From: Scytalidium lignicola
Taxonomy: Eukaryota > Ascomycota > Leotiomycetes
Length of the DNA: 64,000 bases
Direction of reading: 5' to 3'
NCBI GenBank assembly: GCA_002812745.2
Contig: NCSJ02000067.1
Span: 1-64,000 of the forward strand
Shown here: one piece after another, positions 45,223 through 56,770 of the stretch
Layout: each line of letters begins with the position of its first letter
How positions within the stretch are numbered: position 1 is the stretch's first letter
Translations under genes and position numbers: made by a program
The notes under the pieces: generated by a model
Told to the model about the DNA's origin: nothing
What the model saw: the letters and a program-made list of their open reading frames with translations, nothing else
The model's database searches: none

Positions 45223-47077
45223 ATGGCTTTCTCGGAGGACGATATGGTTGTCAAACAAAATATTGATGCAGTCAAGGTTGTGGCAGGCGATCTCAATACC
45301 GACTTGAAAAACAACGTGGAAGTCCATGAGCCTTCTCGAAAGTCTGGGATCCTGAATGTTTTCGTGTCCGGTTTAGCACTCTTCAGCGATGGATACAACG
45401 CACAAATAAGTACGGCATTTTGGATTTTACCCCTGATATCTAAAGCTAATGTTTATATTTTTCAGTCGGATATATGGAGCCTTTGCTCTCAGTGTTGTCT
45501 GTATTTGAATCAACTGAGTCGTAAGTGTGTTCCTTACTGACAGCTTTACAGGTACGGGAGCGCTTTGTCTTCAACAATAAAGACTAGATTATCTAATTCC
45601 TACCTTATTGGGGAGATATTTGGGATGCTATTTTTCGGCGTGCTGATTGATAGACTTGGACGAGTGGCGGGTATTGTTGCAGCTACGTTGTTCCTGGTCC
45701 TTGGTATCATCCTAGCTACTGCCTCCCACGGCACATCTGATCTTGGGTATGCACACAAATCAATGCATCTAAGCTTGAATGGTATATATGAAAGATTTAT
45801 TAAACTAACTTACTTCTAAGTCTTTTCTGGATGATGATTGTGGCGCGCGGAGTGGCTGGATTTGGTGCTGGTGGAGAATATCCCGTCTGCGCCACTAGCG
45901 CCACAGAAGCTGCTGATGAGACAGTTTTCCTTCGAAAGAGAAGAGGATTTCTTGTGGCAGTAACTACAGATTTCGCAATTGACCTAGTATGTATGACTTC
46001 GTCTATGAAAAAGTAATGGTAATAACTCGGGCAGGGTTTTGTAGCTGCTGGTATTGTAGCTCTTATTGTCCTCGCCTGTTTCCACCAAGATGTGAAGGAT
46101 GGTGTTTGGCGAGTGTGCTTTATTCTTGGTATTGTGGTAAGAGATTCTCGCCCAGAAGCTCTATTAGATTGTGAGGAGAGAATCGGGCTCATCTGTGATG
46201 ACAGCTCCCTCTAACGATTTTCTTCTTCCGAATCCGTATGATCAACTCAAGCCAGTACCAGAAGCATGCTATTAAGCAGCAGTATCCCTACTGGCTGGTG
46301 CTGAAGCGGTATTGGAGGCCAATGCTGGGCACCTGTAAGTGGAATTAACACTGTCTGCTCCTACCACCCAGAATTAACTGTTGAACTGAAAGCACTCGCA
46401 TGGTTCTGCTATGATTTTGTCACATACCCATTTGGTATCTTCTCCTCCACCATCATCGGGCAATTAAATCCCAATAATACCACTACCCAAAACATTGGAT
46501 ACGGAGTGAGCATACTAGTTGTTACATTCGAAACATCACTGACTCTATCTAGACCGTTATTAACTGCTTCTACCTTCCCGGGTGCATCATTGGAGGTCTT
46601 CTCATGGATCGCATCGGCCGTAAACAAAACATGACACTAGGTTTCATGCTATGGGGTATCTGGGGATTCATCCTCGGCGCTGCTCTTAAACCAATTCAGA
46701 CCGTATTCCCATTATTTGTGGTCATGTACGGTATTTTCAACGCTTTAGGTGAGATGGGGCCCGGTGTGTCCACATTCCTCTGCGCGGCAGAGTCATTTCC
46801 AACTCCCCTTCGAGGCCATTACCTTGGTTTTGCGGCTGCGGTTGGGAAGGCTGGTGCAGCTATTGGAACAGAGGAATTCACGCCAATACAGAATTCGTTC
46901 AGTTCTGTTGAGAAGGGTCAGCAGGGAGTCTTCCTGATAGGCTCCGCCTTTACTATTGTTGGTGGTTTGATCTCGTGGGTTTTAATACCTGATATGTCCA
47001 AGGAGTTAGAGACAGAGGATGCAAAGTTCAAGAAGTACCTAGAAGAGAACGGTTATGATATAACGCATTATTCTTAA
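45223..47077 (+). CDS. MFS permease of the glycerophosphodiester/phosphate (Git1) group
   Basis: Eight exons: 45,223-45,409, 45,466-45,500, 45,544-45,746, 45,821-45,986, 46,035-46,136, 46,205-46,334, 46,393-46,505 and 46,553-47,077, giving 486 residues. The join between exons 2 and 3 is the least certain (an alternative uses a 31-nt intron). SGLALFSDGYNAQIIGYMEP at helix 1 and RLSNSYLIGEIFGMLFFGVL at helix 2 are signatures of the Git1/PHS group; GFGAGGEYPVCATSATEAAD and LMDRIGRKQN are the usual MFS loops. Git1 of yeast takes up glycerophosphoinositol, Candida relatives take up glycerophosphocholine, and other members take up phosphate. It is divergent from the dioxygenase across a shared promoter with three CACGTG sites, so uptake of a phosphonate or phosphodiester under phosphate control is the natural reading. 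No lesion seen. Confidence 0.85.
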
Positions 47078-47295
47078 ATAGATAATAACCAGAAACAAAT
47101 TTGTGCGAACTGGATTAGTTTAATATATATAATTCGATTGATAAAGTATTAATATTAACCTTACACTGACTTTGCTCTATTTTTTATTATACCTTGAAAA
47201 ACGTTAATTATATATTATATATTTCCACTTTTCCACCTTTTGAAATCTTTTAAGACAATTTACCTTGCAGTCGTCCTGAATGCTACCAAAGATTG
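47078..47295. other. AT-rich spacer
   Basis: 3' flank of the permease gene; no gene seen. Confidence 0.5.
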
Positions 47296-47973
47296 ATGGT
47301 TTTGGCTTAGCTTACTGAGGAGATGGAACGGAACCTTGCTGTCTTCCGATACAGCTGCCTCTCTGCCATGCTCCAGGGGTCCTGCTTGGGGGTTACATGG
47401 TCATACAGCGCTGACATCTGGAACTTGGGTGTCTTTGTCAATATTTTCGCGTTATAATGGGATCAGAGACAATAACTAACATGTGACATTGCAGCTTTTT
47501 GGAACATTAGAAGATAAAGAGCTCTTCCACCACCTCAAATCACAAAATAGTGTGTACACTGCTCAGGCACATTTTGCCGAGATGATTGCACTTTTTGCAT
47601 AACCGCCGCAAAAGTTCATTGATCGAGAAAATTATTGGTCTGCCGTTCATTGAACACGGTCTTTTCCTTGTCAGGAAGGGGTTTGGTGTGAGACAACTCG
47701 TGAGAACCATGGTGGACCATTCATCGACTCGAAAGGTATGTCTAAATTTATCACTCGAGTGTCGAACCATAGTTCTGATTTCTACTATAGACTACTTTAC
47801 CCACACTGGAATCATCTCTACGCATGTAAAACATACAACTACGTCATCTGGATAGCAGGAGAAGAAAAGCCGCTTTCCTCAACTTTGTCAGGAGTATGCT
47901 ACAATGGCTCCCGGAGGATAGGAAGTCTGCAAAAGAGCTTCGCGAGGAACCTTGGCTGCAATCTGGACTTTGA
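47296..47973 (+). pseudogene. SRPK-type protein kinase relic (C-terminal lobe)
   Basis: Fragments in changing frames line up with the C-lobe of the fungal SRPK-like kinase family: DGFGLA near 47,296, HAPGVLLG then TWSYSADIWNLGV near 47,395-47,440, LFGTLEDKELFHHLKSQNSV and AQAHFAEMIALF after an intron acceptor near 47,494, PPQKFIDRENYWSAVH, GGPFIDSK, and the conserved tail NFVRSMLQWLPEDRKSAKEL ending in PWLQSGL and a stop. At least two in-frame stops (after ALFA near 47,600 and after SAVH near 47,650) and a frameshift near 47,865 destroy it. The N-lobe is missing. An intron-like GTATGT to CTATAG segment is still present after DSK, so this decayed in place or was copied as genomic DNA. Confidence 0.75.
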
Positions 47974-50115
47974 TTAGGATGAAATTCCGAAGGCACAGCA
48001 TTAGCCTTAATAATAGTATCCACATATAAATAGCCATATAAATGTGGGTGCAGCGAAACGGGTATACATTTTCTAATGAGTTTGAGGAGGGACCATGAGC
48101 TGCTCGTTTGAATATTTCTCAATAACAGAAAAACTCGGAGTTCTTCGAATAATTTCATTGAGGGTAATATACTCAAACAAGCAAGAGCAATAAGAAAAGT
48201 GTAATGAAAAGTATTATTGAAAAGTTAATATTTCTTGAATTATGGCTCAAGGAAATAACCATATTATATTGAGAGTTTCTATTGGTGCTCAGGCACAGTT
48301 CGCATTGGGTGCAGTGATAGTATACGTATCTAGTGCAACGCTTCCCTTTACCATACCGGTTACAATATCCCTCTCAGGCCATACGAGGACGCTACTGCTA
48401 TGGTAGCTTTGCAATTCCTGATATTTGCTAGATCCCGGACCGTTGTCGAGTAATAGCTTCAGCATTATCAGTAGGTTAATATTAGGTTGCGCTATGTGAG
48501 TGTACTGCAGCATGTGCAGCTCCCTCTCCTGCTCTCAGAGCTGCCGAGATCCCGATCGGACCGTAGTTACTGGAGCACAAGCGGTCGAGATAGAGGACCA
48601 CTGCCATGGTATCGGGATTCCATTCGCTGGAGGTACAGAAATTGCGGGTCAATCTCAAGAGTGATATGGCTTGGTACGGTTGGGGACAGGAAAAATTTGC
48701 CACACGGGTGCCATATTCCTGGGTACATGCAGTTGCATTGTACGATCGAGAACGGTGATATCGTAATATCCAGTTGATTAAGGGGGTATGCGGCCTTCGT
48801 CGAGTGGCTTTGGAAGGTGAACAAACCTTATTGTTTGTTTGATGAAGCTAAGAGATGCTTTCCAAGATGGACAGATCAACGGATCTACACGCGGCTACGC
48901 CTGGTCCCTTTGATTTGGTCGATGAAGTAAGGCTGGGCTGTGAGCACTAACTCTAAGATGACCGTGCTGGCGTTTTTTATTTAAAAAAAAANCTTGTTTT
49001 ACGCGTGGTTAGTGCCTCGGGAGGTTCAAAGGGGAACTGCTGAGTGTTGAAAATAGACTTTTTGATATTACATCTCGCAGCGTTGCGATCAAAGAGTCTC
49101 ATGATACTCGTGCCATATCGAAACACCCAGCTACAATGACACAACGCAGAATATCTACAATCGGGGCGTTTTGAAATAGACCTGTCAACTCTAGACATTG
49201 GAAAATCGCGACACAACAATTTGGGAACCCAAAGCCCATTGTGAGAATATCCGAAGTACAGGACATGAGACGCACGAGGTACACCGCATATGTCGCCTTC
49301 AAGCCAACATTGGCGCTATGAACAAGCCCTTTGATCGGACGAACAATCCGATATTTATTGATTTGGAACCCAATATCCAAACAGTAGGCAATCGCATGGC
49401 CAAAGAAGAAACATGCAAGGTTAGTAGGTTACACTGGCTCGTAAGTCGTAGGAATTGGTCGCAGAGGTTAGTAAGCTAGTCTTGTGTCAAAGGCGGAGGT
49501 CTTTCCCGTCAACCCGCAAGAAAGCAAACAAACCTGGGGTTTGAGAACGGTCTGATGCACGTCGGCAAAGAGAAAGCAGCTCGTCAAGTTGCCCCAATGG
49601 CAGGACACTTCTCCCTTGTCACTCAGCGGCTATGGGTTATTACTTGCCCCATGGGTTTGGTTTAGGGGGTGACGATGGTGTTGTGCAGATTTGCCCCTGG
49701 ACTGCCTCTTTCCTCATAGGTTGATGTGTCTAATTGCGACCCGCCCCTGTTGTCGCGAAAGGGCGACTTCCTCCGCATTCCCGTTTAGGCAATCGGGCCA
49801 AGGATGTCGGGTTCCGCAACGAGGGGACATGACATGAGAGAAGAAGAGAAAACAGAGACTTAGATTGAACACGCGACAAGGCCAAGGGTTGCAATATGCG
49901 TTGCAACACCACCAGCGATCATGTTAATCTCACACTCACACTCACAGTCACACAAAATGTGCTTTTGCTTTATGTATATAAGATGCTACCCTCGACCACC
50001 TGGGTTGCGATCGACTATCCCTTCAGCATCAACATCATTACTTACTACAGCATCCCTTGCTGGGAGCTAGACATAGGAATTTTGGTCAAGACATTCCTTT
50101 CATAGCACCGCCATC
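47974..50115. other. Mostly non-coding, with an unrecognised coding-like patch
   Basis: On the minus strand, 48,830-48,289 contains protein-like stretches in more than one frame (NPDTMAVVLYLDRLCSSNYG; VLVWPERDIVTGMVKGSVAL, ending near APNANCA and a stop), suggesting a decayed or unrecognised gene of about 150 codons. I cannot assign a family. A single N at 48,992 follows an A run. From about 49,500 on the DNA is presumably the promoter of the sugar permease. Confidence 0.35.
49972..49982 (+). promoter_or_regulatory. TATA box of the sugar permease gene
   Basis: TGTATATAAGA lies about 135 bp upstream of the ATG at 50,116 and just after a CA-rich leader; a plausible core promoter element. Confidence 0.45.
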
Positions 50116-51951
50116 ATGCCAGAAATAGTCGGCGAGAAGCACGACACAGTTGTCCACCATGAGGACCCTACACTGGACAAACAACATGCCATCACCACCA
50201 AACTCATGCAGGGTGACGACAACTTTGCCCAGGCAATATTGAAGGAGCCTCCAATTCCATGGAATTGGGTTNACCATGCAGCTCTACTTCTTCTCTCTCA
50301 TCGGTTTCTTCTGCTCAACATCAAACGGCTTTGACTCGTCCCTCTTTGGAAACCTGTTGGCAAACGACTCTTTCAATGACTTTATGAATGTTGGGAATGT
50401 CGGTATCGGTGCTGGTATTGTCACTGCTATGTCTCAGATTGGCGGTGTTGCCGCGCTGCCTTTCATCGGTCCTGCCATCGATACCTGGGGTCGCAGGGGT
50501 GGCATGTTCATTGGAGGCATGGTTATCACGGTTGGTGTCATCATCCAGGGAACCTGTGTCGCTAATCATAATATCCACCAATTTATGGGCGGTCGTTTCT
50601 TTATGGGTATGGGTGTCAACATTATCTCTGCTGCTGGTCCTTGCTATGTCGTCGAGATCTCTCATCCAGCCTATCGTGGAGTCGTCACCGCGCTCTATAA
50701 CATATTCTGGTGAGTTTTGAACATTCCTATACTATTTTAGCCTAGGCCCTTGTTTTTCTTGCTAAATAATTTCAAGGCCTGTCGGTGCCATCGTTGCTTC
50801 TGGAGCAAACTCAGGCTCAATCAACCGCTCAGGTAACACCTCTTGGCTCATCCCTCTATGGATGCAATTGCTCTTCCCGGCGCTCGTCGTCATCTTTGCC
50901 TGGGTCATTCCTGAGTCTCCTCGATGGAACTACACCAACGGCAAGATCGAAAAGGCCAGGAAATTCCTCATAAAGTACCATGGACACGGCAACCCGGATT
51001 CCGAGTGGGTCAAGCTTCAGATGTGGGAGTACGAGACACACTTGGAACTCGATGGCGCAGATAAACGCTGGTGGGATTACCGTGCACTCTTCAGGAACCG
51101 TGCCTCAGTATACCGTCTCATGACAAACTGCTTCACTGCTATCTTCGGACAATGGGCAGGTAATGGTGTTGTCTCTTATTTCCTCAGTGGTGTCCTTGAC
51201 ACAGCAGGTGTCTCCAATAGAACTGAGCAGTCTCATCTCTTCGTCATCATGAACGCCGTGCAGATCATCATCTCTGGTATTGGCTGTATGTTCGTCGACC
51301 GCTTTGGACGTCGTCCTCTCCTGATCTGGGCCAACATCGGCTGCGCAATCACCTGGATCGGTGTGACAGCAGCTTCGGGCGTTCAAGCCAGTCGTCACGA
51401 CAAGGCTTCATCTGCTGCCACCGTCGCTCTCATCTATATATTCCAGGCCGTCTATTCCTTTGGCTGGACTCCTCTTCAAGCCCTTTACCCCGTCGAGGTC
51501 CTCTCCTTTGAGATGCGTGCTAAGGGCATGGCATTCTCCAGTTTATTCGTTAGCATCGGGACCCTTATCAATCAATTTGGCTTCCCAGTCGCGTTGAAGA
51601 ATATCCAGTGGAAGACGTACATTGTCTTTATAGTATGGTGTTTCGTCCAGGCTGGTTTGATCTATCTTTTTATGCCTGAGACTAAGAATCGCACGGTTAG
51701 TTTCCCTCCCCTTTTTCCCTTTCCCTAAACCTTCTATCACCACATTTCATTAAGTAAATCATTTTTTTGATACAATATTTACTGACGTATTCATCCCGCA
51801 GCTCGAGGAACTCGATGAAATTTTCAGCCAGCCCAACCCTCGCAAAGCTTCTACCCAGAAGAAGAAGATCGTACTTGATGCCAATGCGAACATTGTGGGT
51901 GTTAAGGCTGTTGATAAGAAAGGCGAGGAAGAAGATGAAAATAAGGTGTAA
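50116..51951 (+). CDS. MFS sugar-porter-type permease, frame interrupted by an assembly N
   Basis: Exons 50,116-50,709, 50,777-51,695 and 51,802-51,951 encode about 553 residues if the N at 50,272 is treated as an inserted artefact; without it PIPWNWVTMQLYFFSLIGFF reads straight through. Twelve helices are expected. Family signatures are DTWGRRGG after helix 2, the IPESPRW motif after helix 6 (residues near 245), VDRFGRRPLL in the second half, and PETKNRT before the last intron. This is the fungal sugar-porter family of hexose and lactose permeases. The C-terminal tail is Lys/Glu-rich. The substrate cannot be told from sequence. It lies on the same strand as the ACS-type permease that follows. 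Confidence 0.88.
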
Positions 51952-53228
51952 AAAGGATTTTATAGTTGCCTAGAAAAATGGTTACCGATCGTTGTGGACC
52001 TAGGATCAATACACGTAATATGTGTTAGGGACAGCTGCCTGTACACCCTCTCCCTCCTTAAACTTTTTTGTGTAATTTTTCCTAATAATCCTCGCATGCC
52101 TTAACTTTATCTGATTCTCATGTGTTTATAATTAGCGCAGCTTTATCATATCTGACACGAACAAAATATTTGAAAGACTGGGTTTATGATTCAAACAAAA
52201 CTATGCCGAAGGTGTGTTTGTAATATGCACAGTTCTTTGTTCTCAGTACACACCTACATCATTAATAGATTAATGTAAATCCTCCTTCCAATCACTTATA
52301 TTTACCACCCATTTTTTCCTTCTTACCTCACCGTATACGTATTGCGAGGAACACAGCGGTAAGACGGGACCACTCATGTCACCGGTTCCAAAGTTAAACC
52401 ATTAAGGTTGCGGAAGGCGTGGAAGAGGTGATTTATTTAAGGGGATGGGTTAGTCAGAAGCGTGAGCTCAATACGGGTGCCTGGAGGGAGTGATGTGAAG
52501 CGATCTGGATTTATTTTCCCCGAGGTTTATTACTGACGGTTCATCATCATTAGGTGGAGATATGTTATAGATAGATTTTAACCCAATTTCTATAAATAAA
52601 TTAGGTAACAAAAGGCGGGAGTGTTAGTCCAATAAAAGTTGAATAATTTCAACCTCTAATTTTGCTACAAGAAAATCCAACTCTCACCGTAATACCTGTT
52701 TAACAAAAGAGGCCTTGCGTTGTCTGAGAACCTAAAATGACAGACTACAGGGTGGGTATTAGGACAATCCTTCGAGATCTCCGCTTTCGTAGTTGCCTCA
52801 CGGTGTCGGGCCACTTTATCTGCTGTCCACTGCGATTTGTGCTAAAAACTAGCTGCCGAGCCAAGGAAACGTAACATACCACTTGCAACTGGTTGTCCAC
52901 ATCATGCGAAGGGCGTTCTGGTCACTTTCGTGCTGGTTAAGGTTTGGAGAACTATAAGTGGCGCATAATCGACCGATGTGGATGGTCGGATCATCCCCAT
53001 GGGGTTGTGAGTAGCCTAGCCAAGACTTACCCAAGAGATTCCCCATCCTCTAAGAATCCTTAAATTTAGATAGTTCCACAAACCCCGCATCGGTCTCCAA
53101 GAGGCCCTACCGAAAGCCCTCGGGCAGGTCATTTGAATGTCGCTGATCAGAGTTTCTTCTGCTTCTCCACATGCTTTTCCATGTGTAAAATCAGAGAGCA
53201 TTGACCTTCTTTATTGAGGTTCTTAAAA
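51952..53228. other. Spacer between two permease genes
   Basis: No supported gene. Short minus-strand frames at 52,849-53,415 overlap the 5' leader of the next gene and have no features. Confidence 0.5.
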
Positions 53229-54874
53229 ATGGCTGTTGATGAACATAATGTAGAGGATAAACAGGTTGAGCATGCGATAGAGCATTCTCATACCTCTGAA
53301 GAATACGAGAAAACCGCCCATTTAGCAGCAGAGAGAGGTAAAGTCGCAACTGACAAGTAAGTGCTCGGTGCCTTTTTTGCAAATCACAATTGCTAACTGT
53401 CATAGGTATGGCCAATCACTCGTCTACTTTGACCCCGAGGCTGAAGCAAAGCTTCGATGGAAAATCGATTTGTATATTGTGCCTATAGTTGCAATGTTAT
53501 ATCTTTTTTGTTTTATTGATCGTGCCAATATTGGTATGCCAACCATTCGGCCAACAAAGTCCCTATTACTTACGGTACATAGGTAATGCGAAGCTGGCTG
53601 GATTCGATAAGGATCTTCACTTGGAAGGCTATGACTACAACAAGGTGCTTTCGATTTTCTACATCTCATACATTCTTTTCGAAATTCCCTCTAACATGGC
53701 CTGTAAAATAATCGGACCTGGATATTTCATTCCTGCAATCACCCTCGGCTTCGGTATATGTTCCATCTGTACTGCATTCGTGCACAACATACACAGCGCG
53801 TCGGGTGTACGTTTCCTCCTCGGAATGTTTGAGGCAGGAATGATGCCTGGGATTGCTTATTATCTTTCCAGATGGTATAGAAGAAGTGAACTAACCTTCC
53901 GATTATCTTTATATATTGTTACAGCACCGCTGTCAGGCGCGTTCGGTGGTCTTTTAGCCTCTGGTATCTTGAAGCTCTCACACTTTGGTGGTCTTCATAC
54001 GTGGCGAATGATCTTTGCTATTGAGGGTATTATTACCTGCGGCTTAGCTGTGATTGCGTTCTTCATAATGACAGATCGCCCTGCAACAGCTAGATGGCTC
54101 AGTCAAGAGGAGAAAGATCTTGCTATCGCTCGTGTGAAATCAGAGCGTGTTGCAACCACCGAGGTCTTGGACAAACTTGACACTCATAAGCTCTTACGGG
54201 GAATTCTTAGCCCTGTCACTCTTGCGACTGCCTTCATCTTTCTTCTGAATAATATTACAGTCCAAGGGCTAGCCTTCTTCGCTCCAACAATCGTCGCTAC
54301 CATATACCCCAAGAACAGCGTTATTTCACAGCAGCTCCACACTGTTCCACCTTACGTTGTAGGCGCATTCTTCGTCGTGTTCTTTAGCTTTGCAAGCTGG
54401 AAAATCGACCGTCGAAACATCTTCATTACTCTAAGTGGACCGTTGTGCATTGTTGGCTACATCATGTTCCTAGCTAGCAAAGTACCTAATGTCAGATATG
54501 GAGCAACCTTCTTGATCGCCAGCGGTGCCTACGCATACGGCGCTCTATGTAACGCTCAGGTGTCGGCAAATGTGGTTTCTGATACAGCAAGAGCCTCTGC
54601 TATTGGGACGAATGTCATGCTTGGCAATATCGGGGGTTTGATATCTACTTGGTCATTTTTGCCTTTTGATGCTCCGGACTACCATATCGGGAATGGTCTC
54701 AATCTTGCAACTACATCGACGATTTTTATTTCCTCAATTCTACTCCTCTTGTGGATGAAGTGGGATAATAAGAAGAGGAGTCAGAAAAATGTTGATTCGG
54801 AGCTTGAGGGTCTGAGTATGAGGAACATTCAAGACCTCGACTGGAGAAATCCTGCGTTTAGGTGGAGACCATAA
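53229..54874 (+). CDS. MFS anion:cation symporter (ACS/Tna1-Dal5 type)
   Basis: Three exons, 53,229-53,356, 53,406-53,533 and 53,583-54,874 (two 49-nt introns), encode 515 residues. The start is set by a hydrophilic N-tail (MAVDEHNVEDKQ...) leading to KLRWKIDLYIVPIVAMLYLF and FIDRANIGNAKLAGF, the helix 1 signature of the ACS family, which imports nicotinate, allantoate, pantothenate, biotin and similar organic anions. YISYILFEIPSNMACKIIGP, FLLGMFEAGMMPGIAYYLSR and the central loop MTDRPATARWLSQEEKDLA are further hallmarks. The substrate is unknown. All splice sites are canonical and no lesion is visible. Confidence 0.9.
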
Positions 54875-56770
54875 TCGAGTATAGCTGGGATCTCATCTAG
54901 ATGTTGTCATTTACCATTATCGTTACTTTAGTTCCTCTTAAGCATTCATACCGCACTGTAGTACATTAAAATTGTTACCTAGTATACCCTAGTTTAATGA
55001 CAAAATTGTAAACACTGATCAGAGTTTATTATCGCTGACGCACTCGCTGTACCGATATAGACTTTAATGAGTCTCCTAAATCTTTTGAGAACGACAGATA
55101 CTTGATATGAAAATTTTTAGCATAGGCAATAGATACGTCTATATGGACTAATAACTTAGACTTGCTTTGAGCATACAACATTTAATGCATCATATTTCCC
55201 TCTAAACAAAATTTATTATTAAAGGATTTTCAGGTAAAACGACCATTGGAACCTTTAAGCTTTACAAGAAAGCGAATATAACATACATATAATATAACAC
55301 CTAGTTGATATTTTAAATTGATTGATAAGAGTATAGTTTTACTTTGCCAGAATGTCTTTCCTGAATTCCCATTATATACACAATATTAGTTGACTATGCT
55401 GAGTATAGCACATCTACATGGATGGGTCTAAATTCCTAACTGCTTCAACGGTATAAAAGTAGACAAGGAATTCTGACTTTGGAAATCTTAGTGAATCCCA
55501 AAAATATACTCTAGATCAAACATTAGCATATCTCGGCATATCCTATCCCTCTAAGCAACCAACTATTCCCAATATCTAAACCAATCATCATTTACCAAGA
55601 ATATCTCCCGTTTAGAATATTCCGAGAACCAGTGTGGAACGAAAGCCCCACAATATTTAAGTTCCCGGGTTCTGCACCCCGGACACCTATCTCAAAAGAG
55701 CCAGCGGAGGGAGGTCTTCCGCAAATTTTGCTTCTTAGCGTATGCCCCAGACTATAACGCTGGAAGAGACATCTGGCTGGTGGAAAAGCTACTGCAAAAG
55801 CCACCCGAGCAAGTTCATGCACGTCGTATAAATTAGAGGGTTTTGGAAAAGCAGAGAGGGAGATACCATGTTTAAATGCGCCTCTCAATCTAGGTTGCTA
55901 AAACCATTTGGGAAAGAGTGAAGGCTAGCTTTCTTCCACATTTAGCCTGTGCTAACGCAACATCAATGCAAATAGAACATTAAGTAGTGGTATCGCGAAA
56001 ATTAATGTAAGGACTTCGGAAACCCTTTTAATGTCAACCTCGAACTACTCTCCATTATAGAAATGATGGCCGATCTATGAGCTCAGAGAGGGACAAGAGA
56101 AATAATTTTAATGTATCTGCGAATTTGTATAGACATCATTTTCAGTCAAGATTTGCTTTAAATATTAAAGTTTTCTGGAGTAACATTTAGACAACTTTGC
56201 AGTCAATATCTTCCAATAGAGTTCTCAGATTCCGGGAGAAAAGTAGCTTTAAGTATTTAAAGTAAAAATGCCCTATTTGTACAGTAGTAATTTCAGACGG
56301 GATGCCTTACTTTTGTTAAATCCTTGCTACACCTAGATTTAGGTGGCAGGGTGGTTAATGGGTCCTAACTACCAATCAGAGAACAGGCAAATCACAAAGG
56401 TTCAAGTAACAAGGGTAAGATCTTAATCTTGTGCAGTACGTTGCTATTATTTATAAGTATACAGACAGAAAAGAAAACTAAGACAAAATGAGCTAATTCA
56501 TTATTATCTCCCCCTCGTACAATAAAATAAGGCACAAAGAGTCCTCATTAAGCGAAAAGGTGGCAGCTTTGCAAGGCTGATCTTCGACGTTAACGTCAGA
56601 TTAAAATGTCTTGATATGAAGCTATTTTCTATACTGTGTATCTAGTGATGCGGAAGGGGTATTACTATGCTTAATGACATAAGCTCCATTAAAAGTAGTC
56701 TTAATTTGTAGGATTTGCGAGTTCCTCCAAGCCTCTCTCTATCAAAGTTATAAAATATATATAATATGAA
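54875..56770. other. AT-rich gene-free region with a GC-richer island
   Basis: Stops in all frames except at about 55,592-55,888, a more GC-rich patch where both strands are partly open (98 codons on the minus strand, no known domain). It may be a scrap of an old element. Nothing else was recognised. Confidence 0.45.
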
